A stretch of 64,000 bases of DNA from Ceratopteris richardii (Eukaryota; Streptophyta; Polypodiopsida; Polypodiales; Pteridaceae): the NCBI GenBank assembly GCA_020310875.1, contig CM035406.1, forward strand, positions 223,718,294-223,782,293, read 5' to 3'. Positions 23,002 to 36,000 of this stretch are shown piece after piece. The notes under the pieces were generated by a model. That model saw only the letters and a list, made by a program, of their open reading frames with translations, was not told the origin of the DNA and made no database searches. The translations under genes and the position numbers were made by a program. Within the stretch, counting starts at the first letter, position 1. Every line of letters starts with the position of its first letter.

Positions 23002-26000
23002 AGCTCTTGCCTCTTTCTCTCTTTGTTTAGAACATGCTCCCACTTCACTTTTATAACCAATGAGCATGTGAGGAAGTTTGTGCTTCCTTCTTAACTCACC
23101 ACTTTCCCCACTACATGCCACTAACTACAAGGCAAGATATTGTATCTCTTACTCATCATGAATTTTGACTATACTTTTTTTCTTTTTTCTCTTCTTTTCC
23201 TTTATCTTTATATTTGGTAAATTTATCCAAGCATGGCTCATATGAAAATGAGCTTGTACATTTATCTTCAACACTCCCCCTCAAGCTCATTTGGGAGTTA
23301 TCTTCATCCATGTCCTACAAATTTATCACATCCTTGAAACCTTTGAGTTTAGAAGCATCCAAGAACTTTGTAAACATATCTGCAACCTGCTCTTTAGTTC
23401 TGATGAACTTTATCTCCACATATTTGCTCAATACCTTCTCCCTTACATAATGGTAGTGGACCTCTATGTTCTTGCTCCTTGCATGAAACATAGGATTGCT
23501 TGCCAAGTAAATACTTGACATGTTATCACCGTATATAGGGATGGTTCCAACTTGCACTCCAAGATCAGCCAAAAGCTTTTTAATCCACATTGCTTCACAT
23601 GTGGCAAAAGCTAATCCTCTATATTCAGCCTCCATAGATGAAAGTGCAACAGTAGGTTGTTTCTTTGAACTCCATGTGATAGGTTTGCTTCCTATCATGA
23701 ACACATAACCTGAGGTTGATCTCCTATCTTCCTTTGAACCTGCCCAATCAGCATCGCTAAAGCCTTTGACCTACAATTCTTCATCAAACTTGTAAAACAA
23801 AGCATGATTAACTGTATGCTTTATGTATCTCAGCACTCTCTTTGCTGAATTTAAGTGTTCACTTGTCGGGGCTTGCATAAACTGAGAAAGTACACCAACA
23901 ACATAAGATAAATCAGGTCTTGTAATGTTTGCATAGATTAATGACCCTACAATGCTTCTGTATGTCATTACATCTTCCAATGGTTCTCCATCATTTGAAC
24001 AAATCTTTGTATTTGTGTCCATGGGTTGAGTGAGTGGTTTGCGTCCACTCATTCCAAATCTGATAAAGAACATCCAACAAGTACTTCCTTTGCATCAAGT
24101 AGATGCCACTCTTTCCATAAATAACTTCAATTCCTAAAAAGTATTTTAGCTCTCCAAGATCTGAAATTTTAAACTCCTTACCAAGCTTCCTTTTGATATC
24201 TTTAATCTATGTAACATCATTTCCTGTTATGATGAGGTCATCGACATATATGCAAATATATACCGCTCTATTTTCTTCCTTATTCATGTACAAAGAAGGA
24301 TCTACACTACTTGGGTTGTATCCACACTTAGTTAGATATTCTACCAATCTCTGATTCCATGCTCTTGGTGCTTGCTTCAAGCCATAAAGTGCCTTTTTCA
24401 ACCTGCAAGCAAAGTGTGGATGGTTTTCATCTTCAAATCCAACCGATTGACTCATGTATACCTCTTCTTGTAGTTCTCCATTAAGAAAAGCATTTTTGAT
24501 GTCGAGTTGATATAATGGCCATCTCCTTGAAGCACCAATTGCTATTAATGTTCTGATAGTTCCCATCTTTGCAACAGGGATGAAAACTTCATCATAATCT
24601 ATGCCTTGTGTTTGTTTAAACCCTTTGGCAACTAATCTAGCTTTATATCTAGCTAGTGAACCATCAACATTCGTCTTTACTTTAAACACCCATTTGTTTG
24701 GAACAATCTTCATACCTTCTTTCGTTGGCACTAGCTCCCATGTGTGATTATCTTTGAGAGCTTTGATCTCCTCTTTCATAGCTTGCTTCCATTCCTTTTG
24801 TGTGCAAGCTTCTTCATATGTCTCAGGCTCTTTGTCTTTGATAACCTACATCATGTATGCAAAATGTGTCACCATAAAACTATCATAACTCAACCTTTGA
24901 TTTGTATACCTTGTCCTTGAAGATCTTCTTTCATTGCCTTTAGAAAGTTGCTTCTTTAACCTATTGAGCTTTGCCATCGGAGTGATTACCTCTTCATATT
25001 CTTCTTCACTTGCATCTACCTCACTGTTTGGAGTAGCACTTGCTTCTTCGGCTCTACTATGAGTTGAATTTGGAGACAAAGAATGACTCCCCCTGCATGT
25101 TGAACATTCTTCATTTGATGTAAATGCCTCTCGACCTGAAAGCTTTGTGCTTGATTGTTGAACTTCTCTTTGATTTATTCTTGCATAATCATCACAATAT
25201 TCTTCAAGAATCTTTTCCTTTCCTTTATCTTCATACCATGGTCTTAGTTCATCAAATACCACATCTTGCGAGACTCTTAATTCCTTTGTTCTAGGGTTGT
25301 AACACTTGTATCCTTTTTGCTCCGTTGAGTAAACGATGAAGATGCATTTTTCTGACCTTGGTTCCATCTTTGTTCTAACTTCTTGTGGAATGTGAACAAA
25401 GCAAACGCATCCAAACACTTTGAGGTGTGTAAGATCAGGTTTCTTATCAGAATATACCTCCTCTGGATTCAAGTGATGTATTCTCGATGTTGTGCACCTA
25501 TTCATCAAGTAAATGGCAGTCGTGGTAGCTTCAGCCCAATAGTACAATGGTACCTTCATCTCGTTGAGCATGCATCTTGAAATTTCAGCAATTTTCCTAT
25601 TTTTCCTCTCAGCTACTCCATTTTGTTGTGGTGTATACCTACAAGTGAATTGCCTTTTGATCCCATTCTCTTGTAGAAAATCTGAAAATTCTTTGGAGAA
25701 GTATTCTCCTCCACCATTGGACCTTAAGGTTTTGATAGACCTTCCTGTTTCTTTTCAACTTCAACTTTGAATCTTTTGAAAAAACACCTCTGATTTTTGC
25801 TTCATACAAAACAACAATACCTTTCTTGATTGATCATCAATGAAGGTGACAAAAAATCTATTACCAGCCATTGATGCCTCTTGGGTTGGTCCCCATACAT
25901 CCGTATGTATCAAGTCCAAGGCATTTGGGGCCACATAATTGCTCCTCTTGAATGGCTGCCTCGTTTGCTTTCGTAGTTGACAAGCTTCACATAACTCATG

Positions 26001-27675
26001 TAGTCCAATGCTATAATATTTTGGAAGACCTCTTACCACTTCATGTTTGCTCATGTCCTTCAGCTTTGGAATGTTGATGTGTCCTATTCTTTTGTGCCAT
26101 AAGTCCAACTCTGAAATCTTCTTGTTCCCACATTGAGTGTACATGACCTTTCCATGTGGATGTTGGACATCCAAAGTGAACATCCTTCCTTCTCTTCTAC
26201 CTCGAGCAATGACCTTGAAGCCTTCCTTTGGATTCTTTATGGAACACCCATTCTCATTGAATATGACATGATAACCCTTCTCTACCATTTGTCCTACTGA
26301 AATCAAGTTCTTTGAAATTGTAGGAACATGAAGAACATTAGATAGTACCTTTGCTCTACTTGTATCTCCAAGCCTTATATCTCCAATATGTTCAATCATG
26401 TGTTGAGTATCATCACCTGTTTCAACACATCCTTTTCCACTTGGTACCTGTAGATTAGTGAACAAACTTCCTTGCCATGACATATGGTTACTAAAACCTG
26501 AATCAATGTACCATTTTTTGTCATCTTCACAAGAGCTTCTATACTCATGTCTCATTGCAAGTAGTGTGTCCTTGCTGCCTTCACTTGTGCTTGCATAGTT
26601 GCTTTGGTTCCTTTGATTGCCTCCATTTGGTCTTCCATTCTTCAGCCAACAATCACTAGCATAGTGTCCTACTTTACCAAAATGATAGCATGTTATACCT
26701 TTATGAGAATTGTAGGAGCCTCGGCCTCTTCCTCTACTTCTACCTCGACCTCTTCCTTGTGTGTTGGCATTTGATGCATCCTTGTTGTCTTTCGAATTGT
26801 TTTGATTGTAGTTGGAATTGTTGTGACCTCTTCCTTTTCCTCTTGAGCCTCCTCTTGAGATCCTTCCTTTACCTCGACCTGCATATAACATTTGGTTGTG
26901 GTTGTCCTTTCCTTTGGGACCACCAAAGCTAAGCTCTTATGTGACAAGATGAGGGATTAGTTGTTCAAAACCTGGATATGCATCTTTCAAGTTAATGGAA
27001 GTTATAAAAGGCTTCCATCTTTCATCTTCTCTCAATCCATTGAGAGTATAACACACAAGATCTTCATCTTCAACCGTTGTGCCAATGGAAGCTAAAGCAT
27101 CGCTTAGCTCCTTAATCTTCAAAGTATATTTAGCTATGGATTGACTCGAACTTTTCTTGATTGTGTTCAACTCATTCTTGAGTTGAAGTTTCCTAGCTTT
27201 GGTATTTGTTGAATACATCCTTTCAAGAGCTTCCCAAGCATCCTTAGCTTTCTCTAGATGTTAAATATGCCCTACCATGGCATTAGTAATGACTTGCGAA
27301 ATGAGGAACATGACTCTCCTATTCCTCTCTTCCCATTCTTTTGCTTGCCTCCTTTGGACTTCGGTGGCCATAGCTTGATTGATTTGAGGTTGAGAATCAT
27401 CACCGCTCACAATACCCCATAAGCCTTTGCCCATTAGGTAGTTGGTTATTATAAAGTTACACATGGGATAGTTATCCTTATCCAATTTCTCTACTTGTTG
27501 ACTCAAGTAAGCCATTGAAGACCATCAAACACTTTGAGAGTTACCTCGAATAGTTATATTGTCCTTTGCTCTTGCGCTTGTGAAGCTCCCTCTTGTTTTG
27601 TAGCTCCTCTTTTGCTTTGCTTTAACTCCAGATCTGTTGATGAAGCTTCAGCACCAAGTTTGCTCTGACACCAAC

Positions 27676-28767
27676 TGTGGAGAATGAGTTCTCCTATGCA
27701 CAACGAAAATGTGTTAGTGAACCCATATATGTCCAGCACTTAGACAAATAGCTGCACCTTATATAGCTTGATGCTCTCAATACAAAACTCAAATGGACTT
27801 GTGCCTTTATTCAATCAAAGTAGACAAAGAGATACTTCTAACAAGCTATAAATAACTTAATTTGGATAGGTGTTGATTATGAAATGCAACCTCACAAAGA
27901 TGAACTACTTGTCCACACAAGTATGCTGAAGAACTGAACTTCACTCTCGGACTGATAACTCTCTGAATATATATCCCTTGAGAAAGATATTTGGTATAGA
28001 GAAATTAGACACAACTAGCTTTCCAAAAAGCTAAAAAACAAGTAATTTGGATGAGTTTTGGTCAGGAAAGTCAACTGACCAAAATAGACCACCTGCACAC
28101 ATAAGTACACTATAAAACTGGGCTTCATGCTCGGACAGATATCTCACAGAATATAAATCTTCTGAATGAGATATTTGGGATAGTAAAATTAAATGCCAAG
28201 AGCTTTCCGACAAGACAAAAATCAAGCAATTTGGATATGTTTTGGTTGGGAAGCTTAACCAACCAAAATAGACTACCTGTCTACACAGGTATACTAAAAA
28301 ACTAGACTTCACTCTTTCACTGATATCTCACAGAATATGCAAGCATTGAATGAGATATTTGATATTCAGAAAGTGCACAAGATAAGCTTTCCAATGAGTG
28401 TTTAAACGCAAGAAATGGTTACATATACACTAAGATATGAGCTCCACAACAGAGCTGTGTACAAACTAACGTGCAGCTAGAAGGAGTCTATGGAAAGACA
28501 AAATGACAAAATGACTAGATCCGACTACTGGGAGCTCTTGCCTCTTTCTCTCCTTGTTTGTGCCTCCTTCTTAATTCACCACTTTTCCCACTACATGCCA
28601 CTAACTACAAGGCAAGATATTGTATCTCTTACTCATCATGAATTTTGACTAGACTTTTTTTCTTTTATTTTTTTTCTTTTTTCTCTTCTTCTCCTTTATC
28701 TTTATATTTGGTAAATTTATCCAAGCATGGCTCATATGAAAATGAGCTTGTACATTTATCTTCAACA
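27676..28767 (-). repeat. 5' LTR of element II, with internal ~184-bp repeats
   Basis: 1092 bp. A unit of about 184 bp, marked by GAC(T/C)ACCTG followed by a CACA(C/T)AAGTA-like run, recurs near 27902, 28087 and 28271. Further right it holds the unoccupied version of the element I target site (AGCTC at 28533-28537). Confidence 0.95.
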
Positions 28768-31515
28768 ATTAGGACCAACACTAGACTCTCCACATGTAAA
28801 AAGAGGGAGCAAAGTATCATACATGTCTTTGGAGCTAACAGATGTCTCCTTAGTACATGAAAGCGATGGCTGAATAGCATCTTCCATCAAAACAACATCA
28901 CGGCTAGCCAAAATGTGTTTAGTTTGTGGCTGATACAGATGATAGCCTTTACTTTCAGAACTATACCTAACAAAAATACATTTTACTGCTTTATCATCCA
29001 ATTTCATGTGATGTTATTCAGGCACAAAATGCATATGCTAGACAACCAAAAACACGTAGATGAGCAATAGATGGCTTGCAACCATGCCAAGACTCATATG
29101 GAGTGATAGATTGTAGCGCTTTAGTTGGACACCTGTTCAGTACATATGTTGCATAAATAATAGCCTCAAGCCAGAGACTGTGGTAAAGCCTGACTCTTGA
29201 CCATACACCTCGCCATCTCCATGAGTGACTTGTTCTTTCATTCAGCAACTCCATTCTATTGAGGTGTATACGACATTGTACACTGATGTTTTATCCCACA
29301 TTCAGCCAGAAATGCATTAAAGTCAGAAGAAATATATCCCCCCCTCGATCAGAACGGAGGGTGCCCATTTTACATGCTGATAGATTTTCAACCAAAACCA
29401 GAAACTATTTGAAGCACATAAACACTTCGAACTTTGCCTTTAATGGATATACCCATGCATGCCTCGAAAAATCATCGATGAAAGTCACGAAGTAAAGACA
29501 GTTCCCAAAAGAAGGTGTCTGTATAGGGCGTGAGACATCACTATGTACAAGCTTCAATTTCTGAGTAGCCCGAACTGAACCATCTTTTGGAAAGTAAGAA
29601 TGTCGCATTTTGCCCAAAATACAGCCTTCACATACATGTTTACCGGGTGCCTCAAGTTTGGGCAAAGAGGACACCATTTTAGATTTCTAGCAGTGTAGCA
29701 AACTAGAAAAATTCAGATGACCAAAGCATGCATGTCAAAGCTTTGCATCCAACATAGCCTGAGAATCATGTACTACATATGTTGAATCATTTATAGATCT
29801 TTCATAGTCTATGAGCTTATACAGCCCACGACATAAAATGCCTGATGCAATAATGATGTTGCCATTTGACAGATCATGAACTGTACATCTGTCATCAACA
29901 AATTTCACAACCAAGCCAACCTTGGCTAATGCAAAAACTGATAATAGATTTTTTTTTATCCCAGGCACAAATAAAGCAATGGCACATGTAACAGTATTCC
30001 TAGTAGGGGCAGGCTCGAGTGAAGAGAAGAAACTCCGTTGCGAGGTAATATGTTTGGTCGCCCCACTATCAAAGTACCAAACATCTGAGCCTACTGCAGA
30101 CATGCATTGCTTATGAGAAGATGGGTCAAAACTACAAACACATAGTAAACACCCATTCTTCTTCCTCCACAAGATTAACAGACTCTATTTTCAGTGTAGA
30201 GGCCTCTGCAACAACCATTCCGGTCTCTTTCTTCTTTGCCTCTTTAGCAGCCAGTTTTGGACAACTCTTAATGACGTGATCATTTGCTTTACAATATTTT
30301 CAAAACAATTTTTGCTTTTCTGATTTCTTCTCATCTTTGTCTTCCTTCTTCAAATGTGCAGCATTTGCAGATTTCTGCTTACTAGTAGAAGAGCCCCATT
30401 TACCTTTGCCCTTCTGACTAGCCAGGAAAGCTTGATCTGCAACACGCATACTAGACCTATTCTACCTAGACTACTCTTCCTGCAACAAAACAGAGACTAA
30501 CTCTTGAAATGACAAGGCATTTGGATTGCCTTTCATCATCAAATGAAGAGTAGAAGCAAAACTCAGATATGAGTCAAGAAGACCATTGAGAACGATCTGC
30601 ACAAGTGAGTTATCTGGTATAACTTCATCGTCAAAAATCAACTGTTCTTTCAAATCCTTGATCTTTGTAAGAAAATTGTCCATAGAATCACCTTCATTCA
30701 TGTGCTCACTCTCCAATTATTTTCAGAGGTAAGCAACACGAGCCTCATTCCTAGCTTGGTACAATATAGTAAGTGTATCCCAATCATCCTTAGCTGTTCT
30801 GCAAGAGCGAATGGGAGGAATAATGGCATGTTTGATAGAAAAAGCTATCAATGCATGTGCCTGAGCATCTATGGCATCCCAACAAATTTGCTCTGCAGTA
30901 GGTGCAACAGAAACAATAGCACAAATAGGAATTTGCAGAATATCATCATCTTCGACATCATCTCCATCAACTCCAACACCTGTATTTGTAGTACCTATAT
31001 TCGTAGGTGTAATAGGATGTCTTTCAACACCCTGCACAATATTCCATAGTCCTTTTGTGACTAATACATGACGCATCATATAAGCCCATAATGGGTAGTT
31101 GGTACCATCCAATTTATCCTCAACAACCAACATATGGAAAACATCACTGCTTTCAGCCATGGCCGATGACTAAAATGCCTTGATGCAGAGAATTGATTGT
31201 ATCTCAAAAAGTTGAACAGAACTGCCGAAACGAATTCTGCTAAACCTGTAGCAGACTTCGAGACGCTTATACTGACAAACCAAAACTTGTATATAGCTTT
31301 GGCACAAAAAGATGAAATAGCCTGCACAAGCACTTTGATAGTGCGTTTGGAGGTCGAAACGAGCCTAGATCGCAATTTCGTCACCAGAAAGCGAAGCAGT
31401 TTTGATCTCTAAAACACCCTGAGTATGCTCACCAAAATTCATGTGATTCTGAGACTACAATCAGAGAGGTTTCGACAACACCCTAGATGAAGCAGCGACC
31501 TGCTTTGATACCAAT

Positions 31516-31746
31516 TGTTGGAGTTAGACGTCTCTAGAAGCACATGAACAACACAAGGAAGAAGAAGAAGCTTGGAGCACAACATACAATGCTGAATGTA
31601 TTACCACTAGAATGTACAAAGATAAGTAGTCCATTAGGGCAATAGGTGTATATACAAGTCGGGGGAAAAAAACCTCCTAAAGAGAGAAAAAAGTGCCTCA
31701 GCAATCCTAGAGTGTTCACACACATCACTACCTAAATATATCAACA
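31516..31746 (-). repeat. 5' LTR of element III
   Basis: 231 bp, partner of 14989-15218. The primer-binding site lies immediately to its left; the flanking duplication CTTGA follows at 31747-31751. Confidence 0.95.
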
Positions 31747-32137
31747 CTTGAGTGTGGTGAATTCCATCCACAAATTGGTTCTTCCTTGCCTTAGTACTTG
31801 ATGAGAAGAATGCTTCAAGAGCATTCCATGTCTTCTATGATGTCTTGCAATTCCTAATGTGTGGAAGCAAAAAATCAAAGATAGAGTTAAGTATGTATGA
31901 CCTTGCTAAAGCATCCTTTGAGCACCATGTATTCAACATCTCTTGTTCTTCTTGTGTTCGTTGGCCCTTGCTTCTGAAGATTCGCATCATTTGATCTCCA
32001 TATATGTAACCATAGAGGTTCCTCCTTTGAAGATAAGATTCCATTATGAGTGACCAAACTGAATAATTTCCTTGATCCAATTTGTCAAAGGATGAGGGGA
32101 ATCCATCACCCATGATGCGTAGTTGCTCTAGTACCAC

Positions 32138-33048
32138 TGTGAAGAGGTGATGGGTAATGCCTAGAGATTAGTTGATGCTGCAACAAACCTGCTTTGGAAC
32201 ATCATTCTCAAATATTTGCATCAAAACAAATAATTTCTATTTGCAAGAAATGTGAAGAACCTTATAATTTGGCATGAGAATATCTGAATGTTATGCACAT
32301 AGCTCACAAGGTAGTATGAATTGACCGTGGAGCTTTTGCACACGTATAATTGAATTGTATAGCTAACTAAAGCAAGTTATTTTATGATTTTATCTAGACC
32401 ATACAATGAGAAATAAATATAGCAAGTCTAGGGGGTCACCCCTACTTTTTAGGATCTAGAAGATGTGCATACATAGTCAACTTGTAAGATTGATACAAAT
32501 TGATATGCAAATACTAGAGATTTTACTCTAACTATCCCAAGTTAAACTATAGCAAATGGATACTTAAATGTAGAGAAATCGATTGAACAAGTTCATTTTG
32601 TACATGAAAGTATTGAAGTAGAATGCAGAGAAGAATTATTGTAGATATGATATAGGGGGAGTGTAGAGGGCAACAATTAGAGGACGTGAGCTCAATGTAG
32701 ACTTAGAGTTGTAGCTCAATTTCACTCAGATCTACTACTCTACCTGCAACTAAGAGATATGAGTATTTATACTCATATTTTAATTTGAATTTTGAATCTT
32801 TTTCACCTAAAAGCGATCCGAAACTTTAGGATAGATATGAATTTGATTCCTCCTACCAATTAATTCATGAATTTCGCTCCCTAACATCATGAGATTCCAT
32901 CTTCACTTTTGGCTTTTACATTTATCCAAGATAGATACAATGAATATTGGGAAGCATGAGTTCTTATGTGAGTCCTCTATGTAGAGTGACTTATGTGTGT
33001 AGTCCTCAAAGCTTAGCCAAACTCTTAGGCTTTCTAAATGCACCAACA
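32138..33048 (-). repeat. 5' LTR of element IV
   Basis: 911 bp, plus-strand ends TGTGAAGAGG and CACCAACA, i.e. TGTTGG...CTTCACA on the element strand. It directly adjoins the primer-binding site at its left. The right edge meets the LTR of element V. Confidence 0.75.
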
Positions 33049-33056
33049 ATAATTCT

Positions 33057-36000
33057 TGACTATTTTGTTTCTCTTGACTATGTTTATCTATACCAAATCC
33101 TCTTGTAAAGGCTATATAACCACAGCCAAGGTTGAGCTCTACATAGCATTGTGCACTAGTAAGCCCTTCGCCTAGAGTCTGTCTAGATCGCCATCTAAGC
33201 TTCACATTGGGAGTGCACAGGTGGACAACACCATCGTTGTAGCTGCATTACTCTTGGCAACCTAAGAATTTGAGTTTTCTATCTCTCAGTCTGCATCTAT
33301 CTTTATCTGCATCTTTTTCTCAACTTTTTCTATTGGCCTATTCTGTTGTGTCGTTATTTTCGTACATGGTATTAAAGATCAGGAGGCTCTGAGTGGTGTA
33401 GAAGCAAAAACATAGAGATTGCAGAGGCTTCAATGACGAAAGAGAGAAGAGGTCAAGTGGTGCACATCATCTACAATGGGGAATCAAGGGGATTCATCAA
33501 GAGGAGTGTGTGGAGTATAGACAGATGCAACAATGATGCTGGTCATTCCAATGTTGGAGATACAACCAACAACCTTCATGGAAGGTAAACTTGATGGTAA
33601 AAACTACACCCTATGGAAGTTTAAAATCACTTCTATCATTCATTTATATGAGCTTTTGGAGACTATTCTTAGGATTAATCTTGAGCCCCAAGAAACACCT
33701 GATCCAAATAATCCGAGTCAAATGATTCCTCCTCATGCTGATCTTATATGTGCTTGGAAACATAGAAACATAGATGCACTCTATGCTCTAGTTATAAGTA
33801 CTATTGATAGTGTTCTGACTCTCATTCAACATATTACCAATGCATATGAGACATGGAACATATTGAGAAATAAATATGAACCTCGTGATCAGACATAGAT
33901 TCAAAAATAGGAGAATCAGCTAGCAGAAGAAAGGTTTGTTGATGCAGAGACTATGTAGGTGCTTATCACTCACATAAGAAATCTATGAGATCAAATAATG
34001 GGAGCAGGTGTACAAAAGTCAAGTGAGGAGCTAGCTCGGAGTTGTCTTTGAATCTGTCCTCCAAAGTTTGATGATTTGGAAATTGCTCTTAATACTCAAA
34101 TGAGACCTCAATCACTAACTTTTGAAGAATTCAATGCCTTACTCATGGAGTAGGAGCTTTGGCTCAAGGCAAGGAGGGGTGGAAGCAAAGGACATGCTAC
34201 ATTCACAAAAAATGCAGAAGGAGGCAAAGCGGTCACTTCAAAAGATGGAGACAAAAAGAAGAATGACAAAAAGAATTTCAAGGGAGAGTGTTTCCACTAC
34301 AAGAAGAAATGTCACACAATCCAAGATTGTTGCATCAAGAAGGTAGAAGAGAAGAATGGATCTTCAGAAGGTGGAAAGGGTAAGGAGTTTGTGAACATTG
34401 TAGAAACATAGCTTGAGTAATTTGTTATGATAGAGGAGGTATGCTCCTCGGCTGAAAATATGCCGGTGAATGTATGATTTCTTTCATTAAGTCTAATGTG
34501 GACATTAGAAAGGGTTCAAATGTTCTATATGTTCCACACATAAAATGAAATTGACTTTTGGTAGCTTATATAACTAATCAAGGTCATCAAGTATCTTTCA
34601 GTAAAACATGAGCTAAGATTATGGATAGTAACAACAATGTTGTTGGGATTGGTATAAGGAGGAACAACCTGTATGAGTTGTCTGCTCTTACAACCACTAT
34701 AAGTGTCGGCACAAGTAAGCCATGGCATGAGAGATTGAGTCACATCGGATACCTTGTACTAAAGGAGATGCATCACAGGAGCATGGTTGCACACCTACAA
34801 ATGATTGCAGAAATGAACGAACCATGTGAAGCTTGCATGATGGGCAAGCAACAGAGGAAGGTGTTTCCACAAGAAAGAAAGAACAGAGCAAGCTATCCTC
34901 TAGAGTTGGTGCATGTTGACTTGTGCAAAAAAATGCCTACAAAGGCCTTGGGCGGATCTTCCTACTTCATGTTACTTGTTGATGACTATAGCAAGAAGAT
35001 GTGGGTGTACTTCCTTCGCGATAAGGCTCAAGCTTTTGTTAAGTTTAAACAATGTCTTCAGCATGTTGAAACTGAAACAGGGAAGAAGATGAAGAAATTA
35101 AGGACATACAATGGTGGTGAATTCACATCTATAGAGTTTGAAGATTTTTGCAAGAGTAAAGGAATCAAGCATCAACTCACAGTGGCACATAGCCCTCAAT
35201 AGAACGGTGCTGCAGGACATCGAAATCGAACCATCATGGAGATGGCAAGGTGCATGCTGAAGGGAAAGGGTTTGCCAAATCAATTTTGGGCAGAGGCTTT
35301 CAACATTGTTGTCTACAACTTGAATCTAAGCTACACCAAGGCACTTGATGGAAAGACTCCACAAAGAGGCCTACACTAGTAAGAGGCCATCTATTTCCCA
35401 TTTCAAAGTATCTGGAAGTGAATGTTATGTACATATTCTAGATAGGGAGAGAAACAAGCTTCAACCAAAAAACTTCTTCGGGTTCAATGAAGATAAGAAG
35501 GCTTATAAGCTTTATGAACCTGAGGCTAAGAAGATCATGGCAAGTCGTGATGTGGTGTTGAAGGAGGAGAAGCCACATGCAGTGGAGGAGGAAAAAAGAG
35601 ATTCCACTTTATCATCAGGCAAAGGGGCAATCCACTATGAACTTGGCCCAAGAGCTATCCCTTCTACACAAGAGAAGAAAGCATCATCTTCAGATGATGA
35701 GTCTGAAAGTCACCAACCTGTCATCACCCAAGCGGAAAAGCCATTGCCACGTTGGGTGAGGAAGCTCTATGATTGTACGAACCCCATCTTACAGTCACTA
35801 GAACAAGTTGCAAATGGACCGAGGCAATCATAGAGAATAGAGGAACATAGATGAGCAAGCGCCCATATTGTAAACACAACCTTGATGGCTAAGCTCATTG
35901 ATGAACAAGCAAAGGAACCAACCAATGTGGAAGAGACAATACATGATCCAAATTGGAGGGTTGCCATGCAAACATAATACAACAATATCATGAAGAATGG

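Larger units (their letters stand above)
17065..23273 (-). repeat. 3' LTR of element II, split by element I
   Basis: LTR sequence 17065-17846 resumes at 23007 and ends at 23273. Between lies element I with its AGCTC duplication. The join of the two LTR parts corresponds base for base to 28526-28555 in the 5' LTR. Confidence 0.97.
17065..28767 (-). mobile_element. Copia element II, long-LTR family, whole in outline
   Basis: Minus-strand copia inserted in element III, flanked by ATTAG at 17060-17064 and 28768-28772. LTRs: 27676-28767 (5', 1092 bp) and 17065-23273 (3', about 1.05 kb once element I is taken out); they differ by roughly 10%. Primer site TTGGTGTCAGAGC beside the 5' LTR; polypurine tract GAGGGGGAG at the 3' LTR. 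Coding order: gag (27515-26690; KLDKDNYPMCNFI, zinc knuckle CYHFGKVGHYASDC), protease (WYIDSGFSNHMS), integrase (26110-24846; DQSRKVLLF), RT (24779-24080; YQLDIKNAFLNGELQEEVYM, CIYVDDLI), RNase H (23704-23315; [11 protein letters not shown]). Broken, with about half a dozen breaks, but every part is present. Confidence 0.97.
14989..31746 (-). mobile_element. Copia element III, family A, split by element II
   Basis: Minus-strand short-LTR copia. LTRs: 14989-15218 (3') and 31516-31746 (5'), about 11% different by eye, so an old insertion. Flanked by a perfect 5-bp duplication CTTGA. Parts from right to left: primer site (complement of TTGGTATCAAAGC) at about 31503-31515; gag (31160-30180, starting MAESSDVFHML); protease and GAG-pre-integrase (30170-29680); integrase (29680-29018); the linker (29007-28768); then, beyond element II, the RT/RNase H region (17041-15280) and the polypurine tract beside the 3' LTR. 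Broken, with roughly ten or more breaks. Element II is inserted at ATTAG. Confidence 0.95.
13987..33048 (-). mobile_element. Copia element IV (partial), outermost shell of the nest
   Basis: Minus-strand copia visible in two pieces on either side of element III. The right piece has an LTR (32138-33048), a primer site TGGTACTAGAGC beside it, and the N-terminal half of gag (31747-32137; KLDQGNYSVWSLIMESYL). The left piece (14988 down to 13987) has the second half of gag, a zinc knuckle (CAIFGLTNHITENC), the protease region (YIDSGCSNHV) and the VPTISKNLISVG block. Integrase, RT, RNase H and the other LTR are not seen, so the element is not whole; several breaks. Element III is inserted in gag at CTTGA, which is duplicated on both sides (14984-14988 and 31747-31751). 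Confidence 0.85.

Noticed and set aside
13987-33048. Host genes inside the nest
   Set aside because: Every sizeable frame is explained by copia gag, protease, integrase, RT, RNase H or their antisense shadows.
32138-33366. Element IV inserted into the 5' LTR of element V as a fifth nesting level
   Set aside because: The rest of the V LTR and a matching duplication should appear left of 13987, and neither was found.
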